This document shows, in pieces, positions 1 through 10,429 of a stretch of 64,000 nucleotides of DNA (position 1 is the stretch's first letter; every line of letters begins with the position of its first letter). The stretch spans positions 8,516,962-8,580,961 of the forward strand of contig CM054155.1 in assembly GCA_028751875.1 (NCBI GenBank). The letters are read 5' to 3'. Both the position numbers and the translations under genes were made by a program. The DNA comes from Rapana venosa (taxonomy: Eukaryota > Mollusca > Gastropoda > Neogastropoda > Muricidae). The notes under the pieces are model-generated. The model searched no databases and was not told the DNA's origin. It saw nothing but the letters and a program-made list of their open reading frames with translations.

Positions 1-10
1 ATTTATTAAG

Positions 11-52
<42 letters not shown>

Positions 53-808
53 GGGTTTTTTTTTTTTTTATTGTTTTTTTTTTTTTTTTTTTCCTTTTTT
101 TTTTTTTGAGGTTTTTTTTTTTTTTTTGTTTTTTTTGGGAAGGGTTTTTTGTTTTTTTTTGGTTTGTTGTTTTTTTTTTTTTTTTTTTGGGTTTTTTTTT
201 TTCTTTTTTTTTTGGGTTTTTGGGGGTTTTTTTTTTGGGGTTTTTTTTTTGGGGGGGGGGGGGGGCTGGGGTTTTTTTGCCCTTTGCCCTTTTTTTTTTT
301 TGGGTTTTTTTTGTTTGGTTTTTTTTCCTCTTTTTTCTTTAAAAAATTTTTCCTTCCCCCCCCCAAATTTTCTTCTTTTTAAAAACCCCCCAAAGGGGGG
401 ACTGGTGAAAAAAGAAAAAATTTTTCCCGGGAAAAAAAAGTTTTTTTTTTTACTTTTTAAATGTTTTTTTATTTTTATTGGTTTTCCCCTTTTTTTTGGG
501 AAGGGGTTGGGTTTCTTTTTTTTTTACCATCTTAATTTGAAAAATTTTTTTTTTTTTTCGGTTTTTTTTTTTTTTTTTGTTTTTCCCCCCCCCCCCCCCC
601 CCCCCAAACAAAAAAAACCCCCCCCAAAAAAACCCCCCAAAAACCCCGGGAAAAACCCCCAAAAAACCCCAAAAACCCTTTTAATCAAAACCCTTTTTTT
701 CTTCCCCCTGTTTTTTTATTTTTTTTTTTGTTTTTTTTTTTGGTGGATTTTGGGGGAAAATTTTTTATTTAAATAAAAACCTCGGAAAAAAATGGGATTT
801 TCCCGTTT
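1..808. other. Low-fidelity contig end, mostly T/G/C/A homopolymers
   Basis: The sequence is almost entirely long homopolymer runs, starting with a T run from about 13 to 51, and it ends directly at an N gap. It shows the same damage as other low-fidelity parts of the window, only more extreme. Long open frames here are artefacts that translate to runs of F, G, K and P. No gene, RNA or recognisable repeat can be supported. Confidence 0.9.
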
Positions 809-1308
809 NNNNNNNNNNNNNNNNNNNNNNNNNNNNNNNNNNNNNNNNNNNNNNNNNNNNNNNNNNNNNNNNNNNNNNNNNNNNNNNNNNNNNNNNNNNN
901 NNNNNNNNNNNNNNNNNNNNNNNNNNNNNNNNNNNNNNNNNNNNNNNNNNNNNNNNNNNNNNNNNNNNNNNNNNNNNNNNNNNNNNNNNNNNNNNNNNNN
1001 NNNNNNNNNNNNNNNNNNNNNNNNNNNNNNNNNNNNNNNNNNNNNNNNNNNNNNNNNNNNNNNNNNNNNNNNNNNNNNNNNNNNNNNNNNNNNNNNNNNN
1101 NNNNNNNNNNNNNNNNNNNNNNNNNNNNNNNNNNNNNNNNNNNNNNNNNNNNNNNNNNNNNNNNNNNNNNNNNNNNNNNNNNNNNNNNNNNNNNNNNNNN
1201 NNNNNNNNNNNNNNNNNNNNNNNNNNNNNNNNNNNNNNNNNNNNNNNNNNNNNNNNNNNNNNNNNNNNNNNNNNNNNNNNNNNNNNNNNNNNNNNNNNNN
1301 NNNNNNNN
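809..1308. other. Assembly gap of exactly 500 N
   Basis: Five hundred consecutive N. The same length recurs at two other places in the window, so it is a fixed-size scaffolding placeholder and not a measured distance. Confidence 0.99.
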
Positions 1309-1495
1309 ATCAGTGATTGTCTGTCGTTATTCGTCTAAGTACAACACTCCCAAACCCTTGATCATTCCCTGCATCTCCTCTGTTGCCACGTTCTCCACTG
1401 ATCCCTCTCTCTAAGCCACAGACAGGCTGACAGCAAGGCTGTGCAACACTGTGATAGCAGTTGAAGGGAAGTGAAGGAGGCCAGCCCTCTGCCTG

Positions 1496-1546
1496 TGTGC
1501 CTGCCTGTCTGTCTGTCTGCCTGTCTGTCTGTCTGCCTGTCTGTCT
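1496..1546. repeat. (CTGT)n/(CTGC)n microsatellite
   Basis: Tetranucleotide CTGT repeated with CTGC interruptions. A CAGA-rich counterpart lies in the damaged inverted copy near 10795-10822. Confidence 0.9.
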
Positions 1547-1846
1547 TCGTCAGAGGATGGGGAAATTGACGGGATTCAAACTGATCCCTGCCTCTGATGG
1601 CGGGCCAAGTCTGGCATCAGGGGGGATAATTCACCTATTTGATTTGCTCTGACTGTGCCCAGGCTTGTATTCTCCCTACGCTTTTAACTGGGGTTGGGGA
1701 CAGGGGAGAAAACAACGTGAAGCTTACCATTTCCAGACTGTATTTGCTTTGGCTGTCTCCTTGATGACTCCTAAAGTTTGTCACACCAAACGGTGACAGG
1801 ATTTGGGGGACAGCCTGATAAAAGACCCTTTTTCAAACAGAAGTGG

Positions 1847-1935
1847 GATGTGCTAGGCCTGACTTGTCAGGTGCTTAACGGCGGCAGTAAAATACATTTT
1901 CGCTTATATCACAGACAACGATAGTTGTTGTCTGA
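1847..1935 (+). repeat. Terminal-repeat family member (solo, plus orientation)
   Basis: It carries the diagnostic blocks ctaggcctgacttgtcaggt, gcttatatcacagacaac and ttgttgtctgagcg. These match the left arm at 56705-56885 and the reverse complement of the right arm at 60468-60650. Here the block is followed by an AAG microsatellite instead of the internal part of the 56.7-60.7 kb unit, so it is a solo or truncated copy. Confidence 0.75.
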
Positions 1936-1959
1936 GCGTTTGAAGAAGGAGAAGGGGGG

Positions 1960-1973
1960 AAGAAGAAGAAGAT

Positions 1974-2004
<31 letters not shown>

Positions 2005-2056
2005 AAGAAGAAGAAGAAGAAGAAGAAGAAGAAGAAAAGAAGAAGAAGAAAACAAC

Positions 2057-2100
<44 letters not shown>

Positions 2101-2117
2101 AACAACAACAACAACAA
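1960..2117. repeat. Compound (AAG)n-(AAC)n microsatellite
   Basis: An AAG run (about 1960-2050) passes directly into an AAC/CAA run (about 2050-2117) with only two or three interruptions. The plus strand is almost purely A, G and C for 150 bases. Open frames across it encode poly-R, poly-T or poly-L and are rejected as genes. Confidence 0.95.
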
Positions 2118-2180
2118 GACCCTGTTTCCCCATTATCAATTTCTTCTTTCCTTAAACAACATCCTGGATAATTGGAAGGA

Positions 2181-2245
2181 ATGTTGTTTGTTTGTTTGTT
2201 TGTTTGTTTGTTTGTTTGTTTGTTTGTTTGTTTGTTTGGTTGCTT
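2181..2245. repeat. (GTTT)n microsatellite
   Basis: About fifteen tandem GTTT units with one variant near the right end. The flanks show no gene. Confidence 0.95.
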
Positions 2246-2900
2246 GTTTGTTTTTGTTGGTTGTGTGTACACTTAGTTAGGACACTGGACTACCTACCTT
2301 TACCTACAACCTTTAAGAAGGGAGGCAGCAAGAGAAAAACGGTAAAAATGTCAGAGACAGCAAGAGGAATCAAAGAACCTACTAACAAGGGCGCCACTTC
2401 CTTCCTTCCTTCATCTGCCCAGTATGCAACAGACCGGGCCCATTCATGCATCGGCCTCTTCAGTCTGTCTCCAGAGAGCTTCTACAAACTGGAGCAGTCA
2501 TCTCCCCTCCATGATCCTCCCGTGCAGTTACCCAGCCTGGCCCAGGCCAAAAGCTGTGTCAGTTACTGAATTCAGCTAAGCGCCAAGGCCTACACTAACA
2601 TGTTTTTATGTTGTAACATGTTGTGTTGAGATTGCCTTCAGCCATGACAAGCTCTGAACATAACAACCTGAACTCTCCTTTAAAGATAAAGCTCCTCTGA
2701 AGTCGGAGTATGGCTGCCTATATGGCGAAGTACTAGAAAACAGTCATATACGCAAACTTCTCATCATCCGGTGTACTTCCTATCTCACGGTGATTCCCAG
2801 GTGGGATGAGTGAGTCAGAGTGCATGTTCTGGGTGACCCTCAGAGTGTTAAGTGGGGAACGCACAACAACAACAACGACAACAAAATCAATTAACTAGCC
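2246..2900. other. Clean non-coding stretch, nothing recognised
   Basis: The sequence looks accurate and unique. A frame from 2192 to 2569 starts inside the GTTT repeat and ends with a serine- and leucine-rich tail that I do not recognise. There is no clear splice acceptor, so I do not call it a gene. No SINE, LINE or structural RNA was seen. Confidence 0.6.
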
Positions 2901-2904
2901 CTCA

Positions 2905-2914
2905 GCATCATCAG

Positions 2915-2963
<49 letters not shown>
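2905..2963. repeat. (CAT)n microsatellite
   Basis: An almost perfect CAT/ATC run after the sequence agccctcagcatcatcagc. Confidence 0.95.
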
Positions 2964-2964
<1 letters not shown>

Positions 2965-3139
2965 CTCTCCCTTTAGGCTTTATGAATAACTTAAACCTGC
3001 TCTTTCACTTTTATCAGCTTGCAGTGTATCCCAAATCTGTTTGCTGCAGTATGGTAAAACACATCTTTAGATGACAGCGTGGAATCACACATGTACACGC
3101 GTGTGCGTGTGCATGCATCCGAGCAGGCACACTCATCCA

Positions 3140-3232
3140 CGCACACGGGAACAGATGACAATTTTTAATGCATATACACGGAGACTGGATGTAAAAAATC
3201 AAATGAGTGCTTATTTCATTATCTTCGAAAAA
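3140..3232 (+). repeat. tRNA-derived SINE (family 1), 3' fragment
   Basis: The diagnostic 3' module is present: gggaacagatgacaattttt, then ggagactggatgtaaaaaa, then gagtgcttatttcattatc and an A/T-rich end. The same module, in the same order, ends the full-length copy at 8738-9090 and the clean copy at 27335-27550. The 5' part is missing. Confidence 0.75.
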
Positions 3233-3790
3233 TAAAAAAAATAAAAAATTTTATTTTAAAAAAATTACTTTAAATGGAATAAAAAAAACAAAAGGGACCT
3301 GTACTAAACTTTCGAAAAAAACAAAGAAAAAAAAAAAAAAACAAAAAAAACCCAGTACAGCCCCCCTGAATTTGGAAAAAAAAGGGCTTGTCATTCTATA
3401 TCAAAAACGGGAAATTTTCCCAAAAAAAACTAAAAAATTTTGTTTAAAGTTCTTTAGATACCTGACAGCCCTTTTTTTGCCTTTATTTTGATCATACCCT
3501 CTGGAAAAAAAAACGACGTTTTTTCCCGAGGAAAGAAAGATCTCCCCTTTGCTGCTCCTCAACGGGGGGCCAAGCTGGATGGGTTTCTGGAGCGTTTGAA
3601 GTAAAGAAATTTGGGGTGAAGGAATAAAGGGTAGACTGAAGAAGACGAGCATTTTAAAACTAAAGTTTTAAAAATTGATTTGGGAGACGGGGCCGTCACG
3701 CCGACAGCCGTGACTTTCGCAAAAACCAGAAATTTTGTCTGATGTTTTATTTTTACTAACAAAAAATCTCAAAAAAGCCTGTAAATAATG
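3233..3790. other. Damaged non-coding sequence
   Basis: Homopolymer-rich low-fidelity sequence begins just after the SINE. Nothing beyond short A runs can be identified, and frames here (for example 3207-3491 or the minus-strand frame at 3401-3652) are not credible. Confidence 0.6.
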
Positions 3791-3794
3791 GGAT

Positions 3795-3800
3795 AGATGG

Positions 3801-3838
<38 letters not shown>

Positions 3839-4083
3839 AAGAGGGATAATAATAGATGGTTTGGATGGGTAGTTTGAAAAGATAGATAAAAAAATAAAAT
3901 AGATAGATAGATGATAGATAGATAAAATAATAGATAGAAAGGGAAATGGAGGGAGGGGATGGTTTGGATGGAGGGAAAGGAGGGATGGATGGATAATAGA
4001 AAGAAAAGATAATAAATAGATAGATAGATAGAAAAAGATAGATAGATAGATAGATAGATGATAGAAGAAAAGATAGATAGATA
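3795..4083. repeat. (GATA)n microsatellite, interrupted
   Basis: GATA/TAGA tetranucleotides, interrupted by diverged segments reading ggatgg and aataata. The array survives in an otherwise damaged region. The minus-strand frame across it encodes IYLS repeats and is not a gene. Confidence 0.95.
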
Positions 4084-4985
4084 TTTTTGTTGTTTTCCGT
4101 TGTGCCGGCGATGACCCAAAAACAGCAGAGGAGGCAGCTGTTTTTTTTTGGTTTGATTATAGTGGAGATCCCTACCCACAGCCATCCCCACTCTTTAAAC
4201 CCAAGAGGGCATCTGGCTTTAAAGGTTTGGGAGATTTTTCTCCAAAGGAAAACCAGCCCCCAGGGCTGCAGCCAAAAAAGGGGTTCGACTCAAGCCCCCT
4301 AATCAAAGGCATAGTCGTTTAAAACAAAAAGACTAAGCTGAAAGGGGAAAATTCCCATGAGTGGAAACCCATGTAAATACAGCCTCTCATTTTGCGTTGC
4401 CCCCATCCGAGGGTTTTAACCAAGCCGTGTACCCCCCGGGTTTTTGGGGAGGGTCAAAAGTGCGGGGGAATAGGTTTTTGTATGAGTCTTTTCTTGCTCT
4501 TACATGCAAATAAAAAAACAACCCCAAAAAACCAAAAAAAAAGAGAAAAGGAAACAAAAGAAAAATTCAAATAACAAACAATCCAACATAATCCCAACCA
4601 ACCCCAAAAAAAACAGACATTAAATTTAACCCAACCAGCCCCCAACAATCACCCAATAAACCAAACCCAAAGCCAACTAACCACCTACCAACCAAACCCA
4701 ACCACAAACCCCATGCACCCCAGTAAATTTACTTCTCTGTGTGAAACCCCCCCTGTGATTCAGCCCCTTGAACAGTCACCCTGCTCTTAAAATTTGGGAA
4801 GGGCCCCCGGCACGGGGCAATGAAACCAAAACATCAACGGGGCACGGGAAGAAGAAGAAGAAAAAAAAGGGAGAAGAAAAAGGGAAGAAGAAAAAAGAAC
4901 AAAAAAACCCAACCCAACAAAAAGTAGAAAAAAAAACTGTCAAAAAAAAGTTTGAGAAAATGGCTTTTTTCCCCCGAACAAAATC
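4084..4985. other. Damaged non-coding sequence
   Basis: Low-fidelity sequence with A- and C-rich runs, notably an AACCCC-rich block at about 4580-4720. No credible coding region or known repeat could be traced. Confidence 0.5.
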
Positions 4986-4989
4986 TTAA

Positions 4990-5180
4990 ACCCACACACA
5001 CACACACTTACACACACCGCGTTCGCGAAAAACAACACGCACGCACGTACACACACACAAAAACACACGCACGCACGGCACGCACTCACCACAAAAACCA
5101 CACACACACTCTCTCCTCTCTCTCTCCCCCCTTTTCTCTCTCTTCTCCCCTCTCCCCTTTTCTCTCCCCTCTCCCCCCAA
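4990..5180. repeat. (CA)n and (CT)n low-complexity tract
   Basis: CA/CACG dinucleotides (about 4990-5110) pass into CT/CCCC-rich sequence (about 5105-5180). Frames over it are H/T- or S/P-rich artefacts. Confidence 0.85.
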
Positions 5181-5184
5181 AGCC

Positions 5185-5390
5185 TTCTGATAACTATACT
5201 GCCCGCAGAACAAATTGGGGCAAAACGTTAAAACCCGGGTTCCGTTTTTCGGAAAGTGGGCCCAATTGGGTCCGGGTTGGGAAAGGGGAACCAAAAGGGA
5301 AAACAAAACTGCACCCCACACACGGGGACCCCCCGGGATAAAAAAAAACACATAGTGCTTTTTCCAAATTATCCTCGAAATAAAAAATAA
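5185..5390 (+). repeat. tRNA-derived SINE (family 1), damaged copy
   Basis: The order of modules matches the clean copy at 27335-27550: cgcagaacaaattggggcaa, then tccgtttttcgg, then cacacggggac, cacatagtgctttttcc and attatcctcgaaataaaa. Many single bases have been replaced by their neighbour. Confidence 0.75.
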
Positions 5391-5597
5391 AAAAAAAAAA
5401 AAATACAAAACCACCATAAGGAAAAAAAAAAAAGCAAGCAAACAAACAAAAAACAAATCACAGTGTAATTTTTTTAAAGTCTGATCCGTCAGCCCTTTTT
5501 GGAAAGCTTTTTACGTCCCTCCCTTCGGGCCTTTGGGATTTGACTGGTAGTGGTTTACACAGGGGGACGCGATAGTTTCAGTAAAAACAGAGCACTT

Positions 5598-5825
5598 GTT
5601 TTCCCCCACCCAAGCAGCATTGAGCGGGTTACCTTTTAGATGGGTAAATTTTTTGTGCGCCTTGGTTTTCATACAGTTCCCCCATTCCCCACCTTAAATG
5701 GGAAATTTGCCCTCTTTGGGGCCCGGGGGAAAAATTTAAGGGCAGGGGAAAGGGGGATGGGGGGGCCGCCCTAAATATCCTGGCCCATAGAGAAGTTGGG
5801 GAAACGGAAAAACCTCCTCTCCTTT
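5598..5825 (+). repeat. 5S rRNA-derived SINE (family 2), damaged copy
   Basis: The block caagcagcattgagcgggtt followed by agatgggtaaat corresponds to the internal promoter part of 5S rRNA. Downstream modules (gtgcgccttggttttcatac, and later ggccgccctaaatatcctgg and agagaagttgggg) match the clean minus-strand copy at 33655-33952. Confidence 0.7.
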
Positions 5826-6094
5826 TACCCATATTTTAATGGACCCCCCTTAACCCTTCTTTAGTTTTTTTTCACACACCCAATGAACTTTAATATGGCT
5901 GTATCACGAATCGGACCCCATTTGTTTCCTCTTCCCCCCCCGTGGGGATGCCGGGGGCCGGGCCATTAAAAATAGCATCCCCACCCGGGAAAATTTCCAA
6001 TGCTAAAAATTTTCCTTTTTTTCTATTTTTTTAATTGTTTGTCCCTTGTTCCTTTTTTCTTCCTGTCCCCCCTTTCTTTCTTTTTTTTCCCTTT
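5826..6094. other. Damaged non-coding sequence
   Basis: Low-fidelity sequence. A short block near 5966-6010 (aatagcatccccacccggg, then a block ending tgctaaaaa) resembles one near 49480-49520, which suggests an unnamed dispersed repeat. Confidence 0.4.
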
Positions 6095-6265
6095 CTTTGG
6101 GCTATTTTCCTCCTTTTTTTTTTCCAGAAAGATTTATCAGAAACAATTCTCTCTTATGCCCAAGTGGGATCGCCCCCCTTTACTTTTCAGGGGTTTTTAA
6201 CAGCAGAAAGACGCATTTTTCCCCAAAAAAAAAACCCCAAAAACAGTTTTTTTGCCTGAGCTTTT
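6095..6265 (+). repeat. Terminal-repeat family member, damaged, plus orientation
   Basis: It can be followed against 56740-56885: ccagaaagatttatcagaaa, then ttctctcttatgcccaagtg, then the damaged equivalent of the ggcctgacttgt block, then gacgcatttttccc. It therefore belongs to the same family as the arms bounding the 56.7-60.7 kb unit. Confidence 0.55.
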
Positions 6266-6959
6266 CAAGGAAAAGAAAAAACCATCTGTCAATTCAGGCC
6301 ACTCGATAATGACCACAACAAACTATCTTCTTCAGTCTGTTACTGTCCCCAAAAATCCCAAAAAAGGGGTATGCTGGGTTTATAGCCCTGCGCTAACTAT
6401 TCACACGTTTTTTTTTACGGCTAATCCGGGCAAACCTCAGGCATTTACGGGGCTTTGGGGCTTTTCTGTCCCTGGACACACGATTTACTTCCCTTTGTCA
6501 GAGACTGACAGTTTGTTTTAGCTTGCTCCCCCAAGTGGGGAAAACACGCAAAGGAGATTCCCCCTTTCCCTGTGGTGTGTGGTGTGGGGGTGTGGTGTGT
6601 GTGTGTGGGGAAAGCCAAAGCAAATAAATTTTTTTTATTTTCATATGGTACTTTAAAATTTAAGTAGTACAACGCTTTTTTCATGAAGTCATTAATCAAA
6701 AAAATAAATGAATAAATAAAAAAAAAAATAAAAAATAATTTTATACATAAAACAAAATAAGAAAACCCAATAATAAGCATATTTTTGGAACAAAAAAAAT
6801 TCCCTTGAAGAGACGAGGGGAGAAGGAAGGGGGTAACTTTAAAGAAAAAAAAGAATTTTGGGTTTTAATATCTTTTTCATCAAAAAACAGAAACATTTAC
6901 AGTGTTTTTTTAATGTTCCCTTTGAAATGTAAAACCCAAAGGAAAGGGTTGTACCAAAA
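6266..6959. other. Damaged non-coding sequence with a GT-rich run
   Basis: A gtgtggggg-type run lies at about 6568-6620, followed by A/T-rich sequence. No supported gene. Confidence 0.5.
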
Positions 6960-7240
6960 AACCAAAAGGGCGTGGGGACGGGGGCATCAAGACTTCGCTT
7001 TTAAAGGGGCCAAAATATTGGGGGCGGCCCCCATCCCCCTCTCCCCCCCGCAGTTTAAAAAACCTTCCCGACCCAAAAGGGAGGCGGGGTTACCCATTTT
7101 GGGGCTGGGTGAACGGGGACTGAACTAAAGCCAAGGCGAGCAAACGGTCCCCCCATCCAAGGGGAAAAAAAACCCCATGCCGGGGCTTTTAACTTTTTTG
7201 GGGGGAAAGCAAAGTGCCCCCGCCAATTAGCAATTTCCAC
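6960..7240 (-). repeat. 5S rRNA-derived SINE (family 2), damaged, minus strand
   Basis: The order of modules matches the clean copy at 33655-33952: gggaggcggggttacccatt, then ggggactgaactaaagccaa, then gagcaaacggtccccccatc. The 5S-like block at its right end is heavily damaged. Confidence 0.6.
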
Positions 7241-8737
7241 CCCCTTATCAAAGGTACCCAAACCCATTAATCTTTTTGAGAACCCTTTAAATTTTTTTTT
7301 TTTAAATCAGTTTAAAAGGAAAAAAACCAAAAGCCCAACCCCCAAAACACCCCCAACCCCCCAACACAAAACACCAAAAACCCCACCCACCCCCCACAAA
7401 CACCCCCACACACACACCACACACCACACCACACACCCCACCCACACACACACATTTTTTCCATTTACAGGTCCCGTGCCCTCCATCCTTTTCCACCCCC
7501 CTGATTAAACCAGCACCCTGGGCGGGGGAAGAAAGCGCCTGTCATTTTTCCAATGGGCCCGCGAGGGCAGATTTCTTTTTTACGGAACGACTGTTGTTGT
7601 GATGATTAAGGGCAAAGGGGAGATATGTGAATACTATGATTTTTAAAGGGTGATGATGATGATGAATGTGGGATAAAGATGATGATGAAAAATGATGTTT
7701 GTACCGTGAGAGGAGGGGTAAAAGGAAAGTTGTGGGGGGGGAAAGGGGGGGATTTGGAACCTTTTTTTTGGGGTTTAAATTTGTTACCCGGCCCCTTTTC
7801 ATTGCAAAAATTTTTTAAAAACAAAACTTTTTTTTTACCCGGGGATAAGGGAAAAAAGGGCACCTTTTGTGTTTTTTTTTTAAAACACCCCATCCCCGTG
7901 GTTTTATGCGCTTTTTGAAAAATTTTTTGGTCATTTTTCCCAACCGCACACGGGGGCCCAAACTCTTCCAGAAAGCAAAAACGGGAAATTTTAAAAATTG
8001 TGTTTTTTCAAAGATTTTCTGAAAACGCCGTTCAAACACGGGGCCTCTTTTTTATAGCCAAAACAAAAGGACTTGGCAATTTTTTCCCCTTTCTTTTTTT
8101 GGGGGGTGGGGGGGGGGGGGGGGGGGGGGTTGGGGTTTTGCTGTTGTTCACTGGCTAGTCAAACCCCTGGGCTCCCAGGTTCCCCAAAATGTGAGATTGT
8201 GTGTCTTGAAACCGCTTCGTTTTTTTTAGGGCCACCTTTAAACACGGGTACCCTTTCCCATTTTGGGGGAGGGACCCTTTTTTAAAAAAAAACTTCCAGT
8301 TTAAGTATTATTATTTGATACAAAAGCCGTAAAATTCTCTCTCTCTCCCCTCTCTCTCTCCCCCTCTCACTCCCCTCCTCTCTCCTTTTCTCTCTCTCCT
8401 CCCCTCTCCCCCGCCTTTTTTTGCTTTTTTTTTGATGATTTTGTGCAAATTTTTTTTTAAAAACGATTTAAAAAAAAATTTGTGTCCATGCATGCCTATC
8501 ATTGATAATAATTATAAAACTTAGATTTGTCAACCGGGGGGGGAAACCCTATTTATTACTTTTTATTTTATGCTTTTATTTCTGTAAATAGTTGTTACCC
8601 TTTTAAATGATTTGCTTGTTTTTTTTAAATTTTTTTAAAATTTTTCCCTCCCCTTTTTTTTTTTTTAAAGAGGGCCTGGTGAAAAACCCAAACTGGGAAA
8701 ACCCAAAGGGTACCCTAAATAAAACCATTCAAAAAAT
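7241..8737. other. Damaged non-coding sequence with simple-repeat runs
   Basis: It contains a CA/ACCC-rich tract (about 7325-7455), a gatgatgat run (about 7650-7685), a G run (about 8101-8130) and a CT-rich tract (about 8335-8412). No reading frame is credible because of the base damage. Confidence 0.6.
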
Positions 8738-9090
8738 GCGGGGACGGGATAGCCGAGTGTGTTAACACATTGCGCTCGGCAATCTGACGACCCGGGGTTA
8801 AACCCCCTTTCATGGGAAAATTTTTCCCCTGTATTTTTACATCGTCCCCGACTCCACCCTCCCAAAAGGGTCCTTGGGTGAACTATAAACCGAGGTCCCA
8901 TGAATAACACACCTCCCATTTTGCGCACACTTTTAAATCCTTTTTCCGTTTTTTCGTAAGAGAAACCCAAATTGGTCCGGTGGGAACAGATAAACAGAAT
9001 TTTAACAAAACCGCAAAACACAGGGGGACAGAAAAAAAAAAAGCACATGGTGCTTTTTCCCTTTATCCTCGAAAATAAAAAAAAAAAAAT
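8738..9090 (+). repeat. tRNA-derived SINE (family 1), near full length
   Basis: The head resembles a tRNA gene: gggacgggatagccgagtgt supplies an A-box-like segment, and acccggggttaaaccccctt at about 8790-8809 supplies a B-box-like segment. These are the internal RNA polymerase III promoter elements. The body follows with ccgactccaccctccca, tataaaccgaggtccca, a tttcgtaagag segment and the 3' module ending attatcctcgaaaataaa. The length of about 350 bases suits a SINE. It is moderately damaged. Confidence 0.8.
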
Positions 9091-9464
9091 CAAAAAAAAA
9101 AAAAACAAAAAAATAAAATTCAAGTTCGAAACCTCCTCTCTCTTGTCTCTCCCCTCAAACCTCGTCTCAATCCCTTTTCCTTAAAAACTAGAGAAATTTG
9201 CTTTATCTTAACCATACATCTAAGAGGAAACCCTCAAACACAGTCTTTTGGTTGGGCGAAAAAGGGGAATAAATCGTGCGCCCGGAGAGGGCGACAAAAT
9301 ACCCAGCAATTGCCTGAAGATTGCGTAGCGGGGGAAAAAAAACCTAAATGAATTGCCAAGGGGAAAGGAAATGTAGCCCCAAATTATCTGGGCAGACTTT
9401 AAAATAGCCCGGGATTAAGGGTTAAATTGGGGTTTTTTGGTTTGCTTCCCCTCTCAAAAAGCTT
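9091..9464. other. Damaged non-coding sequence
   Basis: Nothing recognised between two copies of the family-1 SINE. Confidence 0.4.
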
Positions 9465-9812
9465 GGGGGTAGAGTAAATTAAATTCGGGATCTGCTGCCC
9501 CGGGTTTCCCGAATAAACTTTTAAAGAGGTTTTTTCCTCTGGATTTTTACATCAGTGCCGACTCCACTCCCCCAAAAAGTTTTTTCAATGAACAAAAAAA
9601 CCGAGGTCCTTTTGCGAACGCCCAAAGAACATTTTTGGGCACACACTTTAAAAAACGATTTCCCCTTTTGTTTTTTCCGGGAAGGGATTTAAGCCATTGT
9701 GGCGGTGCCAATGGATAAAAAAATTTTACAAAACTGAAATACACAGGGGGAACTGGATTTAAAAAAAAGCACATGGGGTGCTTTTTCCATTACCCTCAAA
9801 TAAAAGATTTTT
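9465..9812 (+). repeat. tRNA-derived SINE (family 1), damaged copy
   Basis: The B-box-like cccgggtttcccg near 9498 is followed by tttttacatcagtgccgact, the damaged accgaggtcc segment, and the 3' end cacatggggtgctttttcc. It is in the same orientation as the copy at 8738-9090 and about 375 bases downstream of it. Confidence 0.75.
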
Positions 9813-9877
9813 TTAAAAATCCCCATATCAAAATTGGGTTTTCAAAAATAAATAAAACCCCAGTAAAGCATGCATTT

Positions 9878-10165
9878 GGGACGGTAACTCAGTGATCGGA
9901 GCCCCCCCTTTTTCCCCCACCCCAATTTTAAGCAGCGTCGAGCGGGTTACCACTTAAAGGGTACCGTTTGCACCCTTTGGGAATTCATTTACATTTCCCC
10001 CCAGTTAAACCAACCAGCGAAAATTTGGTTTTCATCCCCTTTGGGGTTCAAGGAAGGTAAAGCAGCGGAGAGGAGAGGGGGCGCCGCCCCAATATGCGGG
10101 CCCCTAGAAAGAAGTCTCTAAACCCCTCGACCCCCTACATTTTAAGGTTATGGGAAAACCCTTTT
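9878..10165 (+). repeat. 5S rRNA-derived SINE (family 2), damaged, near full length
   Basis: The order is aactcagtgatcggagc, then ttaagcagcgtcgagcgggt, then taccacttaaagggtaccg, then gcgccgccccaatatgcggg, ctagaaagaagtctctaa and cctcgaccccctacattt. All modules match the clean minus-strand copy at 33655-33952. Confidence 0.75.
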
Positions 10166-10429
10166 CCCTTTTCCCTTTTTAAAGCATGCAAACCCCCATG
10201 TTAAAATTTCCCGATTGGTATAAATTGTTTTTTGTTACAGTTTTGGGGGAGGGGTGGGGAAAGTACACGGAAACAAGTTTTTAAACAGTTTTTTTGGGGA
10301 CTGGATATAGGGGAAACTAAAAATGAAACATACAGTTTACTTTTCTTATTCGTTGGGGAACCCACTCGGGCAGCAACTTTCTTATTCAATTTTACCATCA
10401 AAAACTAAAAGTTTATTTTTGACTTTGAC
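10166..10429. other. Damaged non-coding sequence ending in a TTGAC-type run
   Basis: The run tttgactttgactttgacta at about 10420-10438 resembles the pentanucleotide tails seen at several LINE 3' ends in this window. No gene. Confidence 0.5.

Larger units (their letters stand above)
1309..1935 (+). repeat. Dispersed repeat, clean copy, inverted partner at 10.43-11.08 kb
   Basis: The reverse complement of this stretch can be followed through 10430-11075 despite damage there. Shared landmarks include the sequence around gatcattccctgcatctcc, the CTGT run, and the segment reading tctgatggcgggccaag. The right end (1847-1935) is a member of the terminal-repeat family that also bounds the unit at 56.7-60.7 kb. 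The frame at 1461-1652 encodes a CLSV repeat from the CTGT run and is not considered a gene. Confidence 0.75.

Noticed and set aside
106..776. Several long overlapping open frames rich in F, G, K and P
   Set aside because: They run through pure homopolymers in a low-fidelity contig end next to a gap; composition is not that of a protein.
792..1316. Open frame through the first gap
   Set aside because: It consists almost only of undetermined residues from N bases. The same applies to frames through the gaps at 28127 and 60685.
8738..8815. Possible tRNA gene
   Set aside because: A- and B-box-like segments are present, but the sequence cannot fold into a complete cloverleaf with a proper acceptor stem and continues into a SINE body that recurs many times.
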